DNA from: Nocardioides pinisoli
Lineage (GTDB): Bacteria > Actinomycetota > Actinomycetes > Propionibacteriales > Nocardioidaceae
Direction: 5' to 3'
Length of the DNA stretch: 64,000 bases
Assembly (NCBI RefSeq): GCF_024199985.1
Contig: NZ_JANARS010000009.1
Span: 1-64,000 of the forward strand
The notes under the pieces were generated by a model that was not told where the DNA came from, did not search any database, and saw only the letters and a program-made list of their open reading frames with translations. Below are positions 13,341-22,692 of the stretch, piece by piece; the first letter of the stretch is position 1; every line of letters starts with the position of its first letter. Made by a program: the position numbers and the translations under genes.

Positions 13341-13554
13341 ACGGGGTCGAGCCTAGTCCAGCAGGCTCGGGCATCGTCAACACGTCGACCACGCCGATGC
13401 CGAGGCTGGTCAGCAGGCTGATGACACCCTGGAGCTCCTCCTGGTCGGCGACCTCGCCCGAGAGCACCGTCTGCGGGCGCTGCGGCACGGCGACGAGGTG
13501 CGGGAACGCCGTGAGGGCGTCCGGCGACAGCTCGGCATCGACGCGGATCATCAT
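13324..13554 (-). CDS. Small conserved-looking protein, unknown
   Basis: A 76-aa acidic protein starting MMIRVDAELSPDAL, predicted alpha/beta with no membrane segment. It has coherent hydrophobic periodicity (ELQGVISLLTSLGIGVVDVLTM) unlike the shadow frames around it. It lies upstream of the LuxR-family regulator on the same strand with a 101-nt gap. The start could also be the GTG at 13563. I do not recognise a family. Confidence 0.5.
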   Translation of the reverse strand: MMIRVDAELSPDALTAFPHLVAVPQRPQTVLSGEVADQEELQGVISLLTSLGIGVVDVLTMPEPAGLGSTPSHPNG

Positions 13555-13719
13555 CCTCGGCACCCGGACCCTCCTCGCACCGTCGGGGACCCGGGAGTGG
13601 CGGGTCCTCAGCTGGACCGTAGGCCGACGAGTCCCCGGCTGCCTCCCACGGATCGGGCGAGGCACGTCGGCCCCGGCGACGCACCCGAGGGGGCGTCGGA
13701 GGCCGCCGACCCGCCTCGG

Positions 13720-13725
13720 TAGGGT
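13720..13725 (+). promoter_or_regulatory. Leaderless -10 box for the HAD gene
   Basis: TAGGGT begins 13 nt upstream of the GTG at 13733, placing the transcription start at or next to the start codon. No Shine-Dalgarno sequence is present. Confidence 0.55.
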
Positions 13726-13732
13726 CTCGCGG

Positions 13733-14434
13733 GTGACTTCTCCGGCGCTGTCGTCCTTGCCCGCCGCGGTCCTCTGGGACATGGACGGGACGCTCGTCGA
13801 CACCGAGCCCTACTGGATCGCCACCGAGTACGCGATGGCGGAGAAGTACGGCGGCACCTGGTCGCACGAGCACGCGATGAACCTCGTGGGCAACGCGCTG
13901 CTGGCGTCCGGCGACTACATCCGGGTCCACATGGGCATCGACCGCACGCCGCAGCAGATCGTCGACGAGCTGCTCGACGGGGTGGTCGCGCGCGTCGAGG
14001 TCGAGGTGCCGTGGCGCCCGGGCGCGCGCGAGCTGCTCGCGGACCTGGTGCGGTCGGGGGTTCCCTGCGCCCTCGTCACCATGTCGTGGCAGCGCTTCGT
14101 CGACCCGATCCTGGCGCAGCTGCCCGAGGGCGCGTTCGCCAGCGTCGTCACCGGTGACCGCGTCGAGCTCGGCAAGCCCCACCCCGAGCCGTACCTCACC
14201 GCGGCCGCCGAGCTCGGCCACGCGCCGGGCGACTGCGTCGCCATCGAGGACTCCAACACCGGTGCCACGTCGGCCGTGGCCGCCGGCTGCACCGTCCTGT
14301 GCGTGCCGCACCACGTGCCGATCCTCGAGGGCGAGCGACGGGTCTTCGTCGACACGCTGAGCGGGTTGGACACGGCCGGCCTGGCCCGGCTGGTGAGTGG
14401 TGGCGCGCGGGACGTCGAGGTGGCCAACACGTGA
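13733..14434 (+). CDS. HAD-superfamily phosphatase (beta-phosphoglucomutase-like)
   Basis: A 233-aa subfamily I HAD hydrolase. Motif I is DMDGTLVD with nucleophile D16 and general acid D18. A helical cap follows (about 30-95). Motif II lies in ALVTMS, motif III in GKPHPEPY and motif IV in AIEDSNTGATSA. It should dephosphorylate a small phosphorylated metabolite, but the substrate is unknown. The GTG at 13733 fits the leaderless promoter and leaves a 15-residue lead before motif I. It stands alone, directly before the ABC importer promoter. Confidence 0.85.
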   Translation: MTSPALSSLPAAVLWDMDGTLVDTEPYWIATEYAMAEKYGGTWSHEHAMNLVGNALLASGDYIRVHMGIDRTPQQIVDELLDGVVARVEVEVPWRPGARELLADLVRSGVPCALVTMSWQRFVDPILAQLPEGAFASVVTGDRVELGKPHPEPYLTAAAELGHAPGDCVAIEDSNTGATSAVAAGCTVLCVPHHVPILEGERRVFVDTLSGLDTAGLARLVSGGARDVEVANT

Positions 14435-14480
14435 TCGGACCGTGACCGTGTCGGTGTGGCCCGGGTCACACGAGCCGGTC

Positions 14481-14486
14481 TAGGGT
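14481..14486 (+). promoter_or_regulatory. Promoter of the ABC importer operon
   Basis: TAGGGT here would start transcription near 14493, giving a leader of about 37 nt. GGAAGGA at 14516-14522 is well spaced from the ATG at 14530, unlike the leaderless genes nearby. Confidence 0.5.
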
Positions 14487-14529
14487 GCGGGGACGACCCT
14501 GATCGGATAACGGACGGAAGGACCTCGGC

Positions 14530-16200
14530 ATGTCTGTGAAACGCACCGTGGCGACCTGGACCACGGCGGTCCTGGCAGCAGCCACCCTCGCGAGCTGCGC
14601 CGAGAGCGAGCGCGACGGTGGCGGTGAGGGAGGGGGCAGCGAGGACGCCGGTACCTTCGTGTTCGGCGCCGCCGGCGCTCCCGAGATGTTCGACCCGTTC
14701 TACGCCACGGACGGCGAGACCTTCCGTGTGACCCGTCAGATGTTCGAGGGCCTCCTCGGCATCGAGCCCGGCAGCGCCGAGGTCGTCCCCGAGCTCGCCA
14801 CGGAGTGGGAGCCCAACGAGGACGGCACGGAGTGGACGTTCACGCTCCGCGACGACGTCACCTTCCACGACGGCGAGCCCTTCAACGCCGAGGCGGTCTG
14901 CTACAACTTCGAGCGGATGTTCGACCAGAACGAGGCCGGCCAGACCGCGGGCGAGTACTGGGGCTACGTCATGGGCGCCTTCGCCAACGACGCGGAGAAC
15001 TCGCTCTACCAGGGCTGCGAGGCGACCGACGAGTTCGAGGCCGTCATCACGATCAGCGGCCCCACGTCCGGGTTCCCGACCATGCTGACGCTCGAGTCGC
15101 TCTCCATGCAGTCGCCCAAGGCCCTCGAGGAGGGCGACGCCAACGGCATCGCCGCCGAGGGCGAGGGCTTCAGCTTCCCGGCCTACGCCGACGCCCCCGT
15201 CGGCACCGGTCCGTTCACTTTCGGCGAGTACGACGAGGCCAACGGCGAGATCACCCTCGCCCGCAACGACGACTACTGGGGCGACACGGCCAAGGTCAGC
15301 GAGCTCGTCTTCCGGGTGATCCCCGACGAGAGCACCCGCCGCCAGGAGCTGGAGGCCGGCAGCATCAACGGCTACGACCTCCCCAACCCGGTCGACTGGG
15401 CCGGTCTCGAGGAGGACGGCAACAGCGTCGAGGTGCGCGACCCGTTCAACATCCTCTACCTCGGGCTCAACCCCGAGGCCAACCCCCAGCTCAAGGACCT
15501 CAAGGTCCGCCAGGCCCTCTACCACGCCCTCAACCGTGAGCAGCTCGTCCAGACCCAGCTGCCCGAGGGCGCCGCGGTGGCCACGCAGTTCATGCCGGAC
15601 ACGGTGAGCGGCTACAACACCGAGCTCGAGCCCTACCCCTACGACCCGGACGAGGCGAAGCGCCTGCTCCAGGAGGCCGGGGCGGAGGGCATGGAGCTCA
15701 CCTTCGCCTACCCGACCGAGGTGAGCCGGCCCTACATGCCGGACCCGGAGAAGATCTTCGAGGCCCTGCGCACCGACCTCGAGGCCGTGGGCGTCAAGGT
15801 CGACGTGAAGACCGCCTCCTGGAACGGCGGCTACCTCGACAACGTCACCGCCGGGCGCTACGACGCCTACATCCTCGGCTGGACCGGCGACTACGACTCG
15901 GCCTACAACTTCATCGGCACGTTCTTCGGCAACCTCAAGGAGAACGACTTCGGCACGTCTGCCTATCCCTGGGGCAAGCAGCTCGCCGACGACCTGAAGG
16001 CGGCCGACGCCGTCGTGGACGAGGACGAGCGCGGCGCCGCCTTCGAGGAGATCAACGGCCAGATCATGGAGGAGTACCTCCCCGGCCTGCCGATCAGCCA
16101 CTCGCCTCCTGCCCTCGTCGTCGGTCCCGGGGTCGAGGGCGTGGTGCCCAGCCCGCTCACGGCCGAGGAGTTCGACACGGTCACCGTCGGAGGGGAGTGA
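14530..16200 (+). CDS. ABC importer substrate-binding lipoprotein (SBP family 5)
   Basis: A 556-aa extracytoplasmic solute-binding protein. The signal peptide ends in a lipobox LASC with lipidated C23, then a Gly/Ser/Glu linker and a family 5 (DppA/OppA) fold. Typical features include LATEWEPNEDGTEWTFTLRD near residue 90 and the PVGTGPF motif near 220. It should capture oligopeptides, or possibly another amphipathic ligand, outside the membrane and deliver them to the two permeases downstream. It is first in the operon, 88 nt before the OppB-type gene, which is room for a local translation signal. Substrate specificity cannot be assigned. Confidence 0.9.
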   Translation: MSVKRTVATWTTAVLAAATLASCAESERDGGGEGGGSEDAGTFVFGAAGAPEMFDPFYATDGETFRVTRQMFEGLLGIEPGSAEVVPELATEWEPNEDGTEWTFTLRDDVTFHDGEPFNAEAVCYNFERMFDQNEAGQTAGEYWGYVMGAFANDAENSLYQGCEATDEFEAVITISGPTSGFPTMLTLESLSMQSPKALEEGDANGIAAEGEGFSFPAYADAPVGTGPFTFGEYDEANGEITLARNDDYWGDTAKVSELVFRVIPDESTRRQELEAGSINGYDLPNPVDWAGLEEDGNSVEVRDPFNILYLGLNPEANPQLKDLKVRQALYHALNREQLVQTQLPEGAAVATQFMPDTVSGYNTELEPYPYDPDEAKRLLQEAGAEGMELTFAYPTEVSRPYMPDPEKIFEALRTDLEAVGVKVDVKTASWNGGYLDNVTAGRYDAYILGWTGDYDSAYNFIGTFFGNLKENDFGTSAYPWGKQLADDLKAADAVVDEDERGAAFEEINGQIMEEYLPGLPISHSPPALVVGPGVEGVVPSPLTAEEFDTVTVGGE

Positions 16201-16288
16201 CTCCCGCCCGTCGCTGACCGACCTGCGCCAGGTCCGGGGGTCGTCGTGACCGACGGCCCCCGACCGGCGCGGGCGTGGGAGGAGATCG

Positions 16289-17299
16289 ATGCTTCGCTTT
16301 GTCCTTCGACGACTGCTCCAGATGTGCGTGGTCGTCCTCGTGCTGTCCATGCTGCTGTTCGCGTGGCTGCGCTCCCTGCCGGGCGGGCCGGTCTCGGCCA
16401 TCCTGGGCGAGCGCCAGACGCCCGAGCGGCGCGCCGCCCTCGAGGCCGCCCTGGGCCTCGACGAGCCGCTGCCGGTCCAGTACCAGAAGTTCCTGCAACG
16501 GGTGCTCCAGGGCGAGTTCGGCGTGTCCACGAAGGTGCTGCCCGGCACCGACGCGCTCGACGTCTTCCTCACCAGGCTCCCTGCGACGATCGAGCTGGCG
16601 GTCCTGGCGCTGCTGCTGGCCGTCGTGATCGGCATCCCGCTCGGCTACTTCGCGGCGCGACGCGCCGGATCGGCCGTCGACACCACCACCGTGATCTTCT
16701 CGCTGATCGGAGTCGCCGTCCCGGTGTTCTTCACCGCATTCCTGCTGAAGTACTTCTTCGCCGTGGAGTGGAACCTGTTGCCGGTCTCCGGACGGCAGAG
16801 CACCGGGATCGACGCCACCCGGGTGACCGGCCTGTTCGTCCTCGACGGCATCCTCACGCGCGAGTGGGACGCGGCGTGGGACGCCCTCAAGCACCTGATC
16901 CTGCCGGCGCTGGCACTGGCCACGATCCCGTTCGCGGTGATCTTCCGCATCACCCGCGCGTCGGTCCTCGACGTGCTCGACGAGGACTACGTGCGCACGG
17001 CCGAGGCCAAGGGACTGAGCACCGGGGTCATCCGGTCCCGTCACGTGCTGCGCAACGCCATGCTGCCCGTCCTCACCACCATCGGCCTCCAGGCCGGCGG
17101 TCTCCTGGCCGGAGCGGTGCTGACCGAGACCGTCTTCTCCTACCGCGGGGTGGGGGAGGCGCTGGCCACCTCGTTCCGTGAGAAGGACTACGCCGTGCTG
17201 CAGGTCCTGATCCTGGCGGCGGCCGTGATCTACGTCGTGATCAACCTGCTGGTCGACATCGCGTACGCCGTCATCGACCCGCGGATCCGGACGAGGTGA
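16289..17299 (+). CDS. ABC importer permease, OppB/DppB type
   Basis: A 336-aa inner-membrane permease with six predicted membrane segments. It has the N-terminal FVLRRLLQM signature of OppB-type subunits and the cytoplasmic EAA loop (DEDYVRTAEAKGLS, about 231-244) that contacts the ATPases. GGGAGGAGATCG precedes the ATG as a strong RBS. It is followed by the second permease after 4 nt, so translation is probably coupled. It forms the channel with the OppC-type subunit. Confidence 0.92.
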   Translation: MLRFVLRRLLQMCVVVLVLSMLLFAWLRSLPGGPVSAILGERQTPERRAALEAALGLDEPLPVQYQKFLQRVLQGEFGVSTKVLPGTDALDVFLTRLPATIELAVLALLLAVVIGIPLGYFAARRAGSAVDTTTVIFSLIGVAVPVFFTAFLLKYFFAVEWNLLPVSGRQSTGIDATRVTGLFVLDGILTREWDAAWDALKHLILPALALATIPFAVIFRITRASVLDVLDEDYVRTAEAKGLSTGVIRSRHVLRNAMLPVLTTIGLQAGGLLAGAVLTETVFSYRGVGEALATSFREKDYAVLQVLILAAAVIYVVINLLVDIAYAVIDPRIRTR

Positions 17300-17303
17300 G
17301 GGC

Positions 17304-18290
17304 ATGAGCGACCCCATCGACCCAGCCGTCGCCGAGGACGTCCGCCGTCCGTCCTACGGCCAGCGGCGCCGCGACCGGATCGACGCCCTCGCCCAGGCCG
17401 GCGCGGTCGACGACACCCCCGGCGTCTCGCTGATCCGCGGAGCGTGGCTCCGCCTGCGCCGCAACCCGGTCTTCCTGACCGGCGCAGCGATCACCGTGTG
17501 CTTCGTCGTGCTGGCGATCATCGCGCCGTGGATCGCACCGTGGGACGTCACTGCCCGCCCCCTGCTCGACGAGGTGCGGCCCCAGACCAACCCGGTGCCC
17601 GGCCCGCAGCCGGGGCACCCGCTCGGCGGCGACGACCGGGGACGCGACCTGCTGTCCCGCCTCATCGTGGGCAGCCGACAGACGCTGATCGTGGGCGTCT
17701 TCGCGACCCTGTTCGGCCTGATCGGCGGCGTCATCCTGGGGACCATCGCCGGCGCCATCGGCGGCGCGGTCGACTCGCTGGTCATGCGCATCGTCGACGT
17801 GATGCTGTCGATCCCCTCGCTGCTCCTCGCGTTCACCGTCGCCTCGCTGGCACGCAGCCCCAGCCAGTGGACGCTGATCGTGTCGATCGCGATCATCCAG
17901 ATACCGATCTTCGCGCGGCTGCTCCGCGGGTCGATGCTGGCCCAGAGGAGCAGCGACCACGTCCTCGCCGCACGCTCGCTGGGCGTCAAGAAACGCGCGA
18001 TCGTGTTCCGGCACATGCTGCCCAACTCGATCGGTCCGGTGATCGTCCAGGCGACGCTCTCCCTCGCGGTGGCGATCATCGATGCCGCCGCACTCTCCTT
18101 CCTGGGCCTCGGCAACCCCGACCAGAGACAACCCGAGTGGGGACAGATGCTCGGCCTGGCACAGCGCTACATCTCCGAGGCGCCGCACCTGGCGTTCTAC
18201 CCGGCCGGGTGCATCATCGTCGTCGCGCTCGGGTTCACGCTGATGGGCGAGTCGCTCCGCGAGGCCCTCGACCCCAAGACGAGGAGGTGA
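17304..18290 (+). CDS. ABC importer permease, OppC/DppC type
   Basis: A 328-aa permease subunit. An N-terminal cytoplasmic stretch (about 1-55) precedes the first membrane helix, as usual for OppC. It has the family's HPLGGDDRGRDLLSRL motif (about 107-122) and an EAA loop (DHVLAARSLGVKKRAI, about 218-233). It should pair with the preceding permease. The ATG is 4 nt after the upstream stop, and the ATPase gene follows after 3 nt. Confidence 0.92.
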   Translation: MSDPIDPAVAEDVRRPSYGQRRRDRIDALAQAGAVDDTPGVSLIRGAWLRLRRNPVFLTGAAITVCFVVLAIIAPWIAPWDVTARPLLDEVRPQTNPVPGPQPGHPLGGDDRGRDLLSRLIVGSRQTLIVGVFATLFGLIGGVILGTIAGAIGGAVDSLVMRIVDVMLSIPSLLLAFTVASLARSPSQWTLIVSIAIIQIPIFARLLRGSMLAQRSSDHVLAARSLGVKKRAIVFRHMLPNSIGPVIVQATLSLAVAIIDAAALSFLGLGNPDQRQPEWGQMLGLAQRYISEAPHLAFYPAGCIIVVALGFTLMGESLREALDPKTRR

Positions 18291-18293
18291 CCT

Positions 18294-19310
18294 GTGACCC
18301 AGCACCAGACGATCCGCAGCTCGCCGCGATCGACCGAGCCCCTGCTGTCCGTGCGCGACCTGCGGGTCACCTTCCAGCGCCGCGACGAGCGGGCGTTCAA
18401 AGCCGTGGACGGTGTCAGCTTCGACGTACGCCCGGGGCAGACCGTCGGCCTGGTCGGTGAGTCCGGCTGCGGCAAGTCCGTCACCTCCCTCGCGATCATG
18501 GGGCTGCTGCCCAAGCGCGGCAACACCGTGGAGGGAGAGGCGGTCTTCGACGGCGATGACCTGCTGTCACTGTCGCCGTCGCAGATGCGCGACCGCCGGG
18601 GTGCCGACATCGCGATGATCTTCCAGGACCCGCTGTCCTCGCTCAACCCCGTCATCACGATCGGCCGCCAGGTCACCGAGGTCATGGAGCGGCACCAGGG
18701 CCTCAGCCGCAAGGAGGCGACGCCGAAGGCCGCCGAGCTGCTCGACCGCGTCGGCATCCCGGATCCGAAGGCCCGACTGGCCAACTACCCCCACCAGCTC
18801 AGCGGCGGCATGCGGCAACGCGCGCTGATCGCCATGGCGCTCGCCTGCAGTCCGCGTCTGCTGATCGCCGACGAGCCGACGACGGCCCTCGACGTGACGA
18901 TCCAGGCCCAGATCCTGGCGCTGCTCAAGGAGCTGGTCGTCGACACCGGCACCGCGTTGGTGATGATCACCCACGACCTCGGTGTCGTGGCCGGGCTGTG
19001 CGACGAGGTCAACGTCCTCTACGGCGGCAAGATCGTCGAGCGCGGTGGGCGCCACGGGCTGTTCCGGCAGCCGCGGCACCCCTACACGGTCGGCCTGCTC
19101 GACTCGATCCCGCGCCTCGACGCGCCGCGCGGGGAGAAGCTCAACCCGGTGCCGGGGTCGGTGGCCGACAACCTGCCCTGGGACTCGGCGTGCGCGTTCG
19201 CCCCGCGGTGCTCGCACCGGGTGGATGTCTGCACCCGGGAGATGCCCCGGTGGGACGGCGACGACGTCGTCGGGTTCCGCTGCTTCAACCCGGTGGGAGG
19301 ACCACGATGA
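18294..19310 (+). CDS. ABC importer ATPase, OppD/DppD type
   Basis: A 338-aa ATP-binding subunit with Walker A GESGCGKS, signature LSGGMRQR, Walker [13 protein letters not shown] and the switch histidine in MITHDLG. The C-terminal extension contains the family's cysteine cluster ([17 protein letters not shown]), which in OppD-type proteins can hold an iron-sulfur cluster; that is family knowledge, not shown here. GTG is the start, 3 nt after the permease stop with GAGGAGGTGACC as RBS. It overlaps the next gene by ATGA. Confidence 0.92.
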   Translation: MTQHQTIRSSPRSTEPLLSVRDLRVTFQRRDERAFKAVDGVSFDVRPGQTVGLVGESGCGKSVTSLAIMGLLPKRGNTVEGEAVFDGDDLLSLSPSQMRDRRGADIAMIFQDPLSSLNPVITIGRQVTEVMERHQGLSRKEATPKAAELLDRVGIPDPKARLANYPHQLSGGMRQRALIAMALACSPRLLIADEPTTALDVTIQAQILALLKELVVDTGTALVMITHDLGVVAGLCDEVNVLYGGKIVERGGRHGLFRQPRHPYTVGLLDSIPRLDAPRGEKLNPVPGSVADNLPWDSACAFAPRCSHRVDVCTREMPRWDGDDVVGFRCFNPVGGPR

Positions 19311-20476
19311 CCGACCACGCCGACCACGCCGGCCACGCTGACCACGCGGGCCGCGACGGCGACTCCGACGTCCTCCTCGAGGTCCGCGGCCTCGAGGTCC
19401 ACTTCCCGATCAAGAGCGGGCTCATCTTCGACCGCACGGTCGGCCACGTCCGGGCCGTCGACGGCGTCGACCTCCGCATCCGGCGCGGTGAGACCTACGG
19501 GCTCGTGGGGGAGTCCGGCTGCGGCAAGTCCACGCTCGGCAAGGCCATCCTCAAGCTCGAGCCCCCGACCGCAGGGTCGGTCGTCTTCGACGGCACCGAC
19601 ATCGCCTCGCTCGAGGGCGAGGAGCTGCGACGTGCGCGCAAGCGCTTCCAGATGGTCTTCCAGGACCCGCTGTCCAGCCTCGACCCGCGGCAGACCGTCG
19701 AGTCGATCCTGATCGAGGGCATGCGCGCCCACGGCCTCGACACCGACAAGGCGACGACCCAGGCCCGGCTGCGCGAGCTGATGTCGGCCGTCGGGCTGCC
19801 CCCGGCCGGCCTGTCCAAGTACCCCCACGAGTTCTCCGGCGGCCAGCGCCAGCGCATCGGCATCGCCCGCGCGCTGTCGGTCGGGCCCGACCTCATCGTG
19901 GCCGACGAGCCGGTCAGCGCGCTGGACGTCTCGATCCAGGCCCAGGTGATCAACCTGTTGCAGGACCTCCAGGACGAGCTCGGTCTCACCTACCTCGTCG
20001 TCGCCCACGACCTGGCCGTCGTGCGCCACATCAGCGACCGGATCGGCGTGATGTACCTCGGCGGGCTGGTCGAGGAGTCCGGCGCCGCCGAGCTCTACGA
20101 CCTGCCGCTGCACCCCTACACGCGGGCCCTGATGTCCGCGGTGCCCGTCCCGGACCCGCTGGTGGAGGACTCGCGCGAGCAGATCCTGCTGTCGGGCGAC
20201 CTGCCCTCACCGGCCAACCCGCCGACCGGCTGCCGCTTCCACACGCGCTGCCCCTGGCGGCAGGAGACGCGGTGCGACACCGAGCGGCCCGAGCTGCGCG
20301 TCGTGGAGGTCGAGGGCGCCTCGCCCGGGCACCGGGTGGCCTGCCACTTCGCCGAGGAGATCGCCTCCGGGGCGATCCAGCCGCACGACGTCGAGCCCGT
20401 GCTCGTCGCCGAGGGCTTCAGTGGGCCGGTCACCGGGCCCGCGCCACCGCCTCCGGACGCCTACTCCACCCCCTAG
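19307..20476 (+). CDS. ABC importer ATPase, OppF/DppF type, with His-rich N-terminus
   Basis: A 389-aa second ATPase: Walker A GESGCGKS, signature FSGGQRQR, Walker [14 protein letters not shown]-loop VVAHDLA. The C-terminus carries the cysteine pattern [15 protein letters not shown]. It starts by ATGA overlap with the OppD-type gene. The first 20 residues are unusual: four His-Ala repeats ([12 protein letters not shown]) followed by Asp-rich sequence, before the ABC domain begins near residue 25. This could bind metal or be a low-complexity extension; the importer may therefore handle a metal-related ligand, but this is speculative. Confidence 0.92.
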   Translation: MTDHADHAGHADHAGRDGDSDVLLEVRGLEVHFPIKSGLIFDRTVGHVRAVDGVDLRIRRGETYGLVGESGCGKSTLGKAILKLEPPTAGSVVFDGTDIASLEGEELRRARKRFQMVFQDPLSSLDPRQTVESILIEGMRAHGLDTDKATTQARLRELMSAVGLPPAGLSKYPHEFSGGQRQRIGIARALSVGPDLIVADEPVSALDVSIQAQVINLLQDLQDELGLTYLVVAHDLAVVRHISDRIGVMYLGGLVEESGAAELYDLPLHPYTRALMSAVPVPDPLVEDSREQILLSGDLPSPANPPTGCRFHTRCPWRQETRCDTERPELRVVEVEGASPGHRVACHFAEEIASGAIQPHDVEPVLVAEGFSGPVTGPAPPPPDAYSTP

Positions 20477-20522
20477 CGTCCGGCCCAACGTCCGGGCGGA
20501 AGTGCGGCGGCACGAGCGGGTG

Positions 20523-22595
20523 TCAGTCGGAGGACTCGTCCACAGAGGCATCGGCGGCGGGCGGCACGGCCTCCGGCAGGGGCGGGACGGTGCCGCCCTT
20601 CGTGGGGCAGTACTGGTGGAACGAGCACCAGTCGCACAGGCGCGACGGGCTCGGCCGCCAGTCGCCCGACTCGTGGGCGAGGCGGATCGCCCGCCACACC
20701 GCCTCGACCTTGCGCTCCGTCGCGCGGAGGTCGTCCTCGTCGGGCTCGTAGCGGAGGATCTCGCCGTTGCCGAGGTAGATCAGCTGGAGCACCGACGGCA
20801 CGACGCCGCGCAGCCGCCAGAGGACGAGGGCGTAGAAACGCATCTGGAACAGCGCCTTGGCCTCATAGCCCTCGGCGGGCGCCTTGCCCGTGTTGTGCGT
20901 CGGAATGAAGCCGGTGCCGCACAGGTACATGGCGTCGGCAGCGTCGACCGACACGCACTGTGTGGGAACCGAGGGAACTCGCGCCACGGAGGCGATGACT
21001 CTCCTCGACGCGAGTGCATGCTGTAGCGGCGTGGTGGCGCCCCGACAGGCATTCGCCTTCCTCGGCAGGGAGAACGGGTTGAACCAGGTCGGGGTGAACT
21101 CGATGACGTGCCAGATGCGGTCGTCCCGCACAGCATTCACGTAAGGCTTCTGGAAGTGACACGGGTTAATGCCCAATGTGTGCAGAAGCTCGACCACGCC
21201 AGCGGCCAGTCGATCGTCTGTCGTGGTGAAGCCCGCCCGTCGACGAACCTTGTTCCACCAACCATCGGTGTCCATCAGTCCGCGTAGCAGCTCGATCCGC
21301 TGGTGGGTCCCACTTCGGAGGTAGCGGAGGGGGATGTGCTTGTGATGCAGAAGCCCCTCACGACGCAGCAGCCCTGTGAGCGAGAGGTTGGACTGAGTCT
21401 GGTCGGCATGTCGAGACTCACTCGCGCACCGGCGACTGGGGTGGCCGGACGTGGGCGGCTTGAACTCATCGTGCCCGTAGGTGCACTGGTCGGGGCGCTT
21501 GCCCGGCGTGATCCGATGAGCACTGCTGTCCTCACGGACCCGCGCAGATCCGTGCCAATTGTCCTTGACCAGGACCGTCATGTCGTGGACGTCGTCGCGT
21601 CCAACCGTCAACGAACCAGCGCGGCAGTCACCGTCGCCCAGCCACGCTCCCAGCAGCCACGGCGGGATGGGCAAGTCGATCCGGTCCGTGAGCTCGAGTG
21701 CGTGGGCTGCGGTCACCCACATAGAGCTCGGGCGACCCTGATCCCGTAGTGCCGTCAGCTCTGAGAGCAGTCCTTCGGTGTCCATGATCTGTTCGGTCTG
21801 CTCTTGCCTGCGGGTGACGGTCACCCGCCACAGATGAACGTTGTCAGCAACGACCGACGACCCGTCGCGGAACGTCACTCGGTAGCAGGGGCGATCGTGG
21901 ACCGACGACTTCAACGTGACTGTGGTCGGACGGCCGTCCGACCCGATGAGCTGGTCGCCGACCTCTACCTCTGCCATGGTCGTCCAGCCGGTCGGCGTCG
22001 GCAGCGGTGTGTCGATGGCCAGCCCCTTGTAGTCCACCACCCTGATCCGACCGTCGGGCGCCACGTCGACGCGGTCGACGAACCCACGCAGCAACAGCTT
22101 GGACTCGAGCAGCGCCTCGACGTAGAGCTCGCGCTCGGCGGGCTCGAGGCGGCGCGGGTCCTCGAGGTCGAAGTAGCGGTCGAGCACGGTGCGGCAGGAG
22201 GCGAGCCAGGCAGCGAGGTCGGGCCCCTCGGCGCCGAACATCTCGGCCAGCCCCGGCTCCGCCTCCAGCAGGGCTTCCCACGCCGGCACGAGCATGTCAC
22301 CGGCGCGCTCGGGCGTGCGGTCGGCGGCGGGGACGTCGAAGAGGTCCTCGAGCACCTTGTGCACGACCGTCCCGCGGACGGCGTCGGGAGACGGCGGCTC
22401 GGGCAGGCGGTCGATCGTGCGGAAGCGGTAGAGCAGGGGACAGGCCAGGAAGTCACCGGCCCGGCTCGGCGAGATCGCCCCCAGGACCTCGACGCCGTCC
22501 ACCGGTGTCGAGACCCGCTCGGCGGGGGACTCGGGCGCACCGGCAGACGCGGCGGCCGGTGCCGCGGCGGACGGGGTGGGGAGGGGGATCGTCAT
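20523..22595 (-). CDS. RecB-family PD-(D/E)XK nuclease containing an intein
   Basis: The host protein without the intein is about 312 aa. Near the N-terminus are FLACPLLYRF and the motif I histidine in GTVVHKVLEDLF. Before the break come FVDRVD and VVDYK, holding the catalytic Asp and Lys. After the break come TGKAPA, the QMRFYAL motif and CDWCSFHQYCP. The first Cys (in FLACP) plus these C-terminal cysteines match the iron-sulfur staple of Cas4/AddB-like nucleases. It should cut single-stranded or processed DNA ends in repair. ATG 22595 is preferred: TAGGGT lies 9-14 nt upstream and the longer frame adds only an Ala/Arg lead. Active only after protein splicing. Confidence 0.88.
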   Translation of the reverse strand: MTIPLPTPSAAAPAAASAGAPESPAERVSTPVDGVEVLGAISPSRAGDFLACPLLYRFRTIDRLPEPPSPDAVRGTVVHKVLEDLFDVPAADRTPERAGDMLVPAWEALLEAEPGLAEMFGAEGPDLAAWLASCRTVLDRYFDLEDPRRLEPAERELYVEALLESKLLLRGFVDRVDVAPDGRIRVVDYKGLAIDTPLPTPTGWTTMAEVEVGDQLIGSDGRPTTVTLKSSVHDRPCYRVTFRDGSSVVADNVHLWRVTVTRRQEQTEQIMDTEGLLSELTALRDQGRPSSMWVTAAHALELTDRIDLPIPPWLLGAWLGDGDCRAGSLTVGRDDVHDMTVLVKDNWHGSARVREDSSAHRITPGKRPDQCTYGHDEFKPPTSGHPSRRCASESRHADQTQSNLSLTGLLRREGLLHHKHIPLRYLRSGTHQRIELLRGLMDTDGWWNKVRRRAGFTTTDDRLAAGVVELLHTLGINPCHFQKPYVNAVRDDRIWHVIEFTPTWFNPFSLPRKANACRGATTPLQHALASRRVIASVARVPSVPTQCVSVDAADAMYLCGTGFIPTHNTGKAPAEGYEAKALFQMRFYALVLWRLRGVVPSVLQLIYLGNGEILRYEPDEDDLRATERKVEAVWRAIRLAHESGDWRPSPSRLCDWCSFHQYCPTKGGTVPPLPEAVPPAADASVDESSD
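20892..22025 (-). mobile_element. Class 3-type intein with LAGLIDADG endonuclease
   Basis: A 378-residue in-frame insertion splits the host motif DYK|TGK, with Thr as +1 residue. It begins GLAIDTPLPTPTGW, so residue 1 is Gly, not Cys or Ser. The class 3 WCT set is present: Trp66 in VHLWRV (block B), Cys357 in QCVSVD (block F) and Thr376 in PTHN (block G), with penultimate His377 and terminal Asn378. Two LAGLIDADG-like helices, LLGAWLGDGD (124-133) and LLRGLMDTDG (246-255), mark a homing endonuclease. Between them is a Cys/His cluster (C181, H185, C200, H206). Codon use and base content look less GC-rich than the flanks, suggesting horizontal acquisition. Confidence 0.9.
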
Positions 22596-22680
22596 GGCGC
22601 GCTTCACCCTAGGCGAGGCGTACGACAGTCCCGCGGGCGCCGCCGCCCGCGCGGCCACCGCTCGCGGCGGGCCCCTTGGC

Positions 22681-22686
22681 TAGGGT
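22681..22686 (+). promoter_or_regulatory. Leaderless -10 box for the site-2 protease
   Basis: TAGGGT begins 12 nt before the GTG at 22693. No Shine-Dalgarno is visible, so the mRNA is probably leaderless. It diverges from the promoter of the RecB-family gene, which also has TAGGGT close to its start. Confidence 0.55.
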
Positions 22687-22692
22687 TGTGAC

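Noticed and set aside
20523..22595. Sequencing artefact or frameshift in the RecB-family gene
   Set aside because: The insert is in frame along its full length and carries all splicing and endonuclease motifs, so it is an intein.
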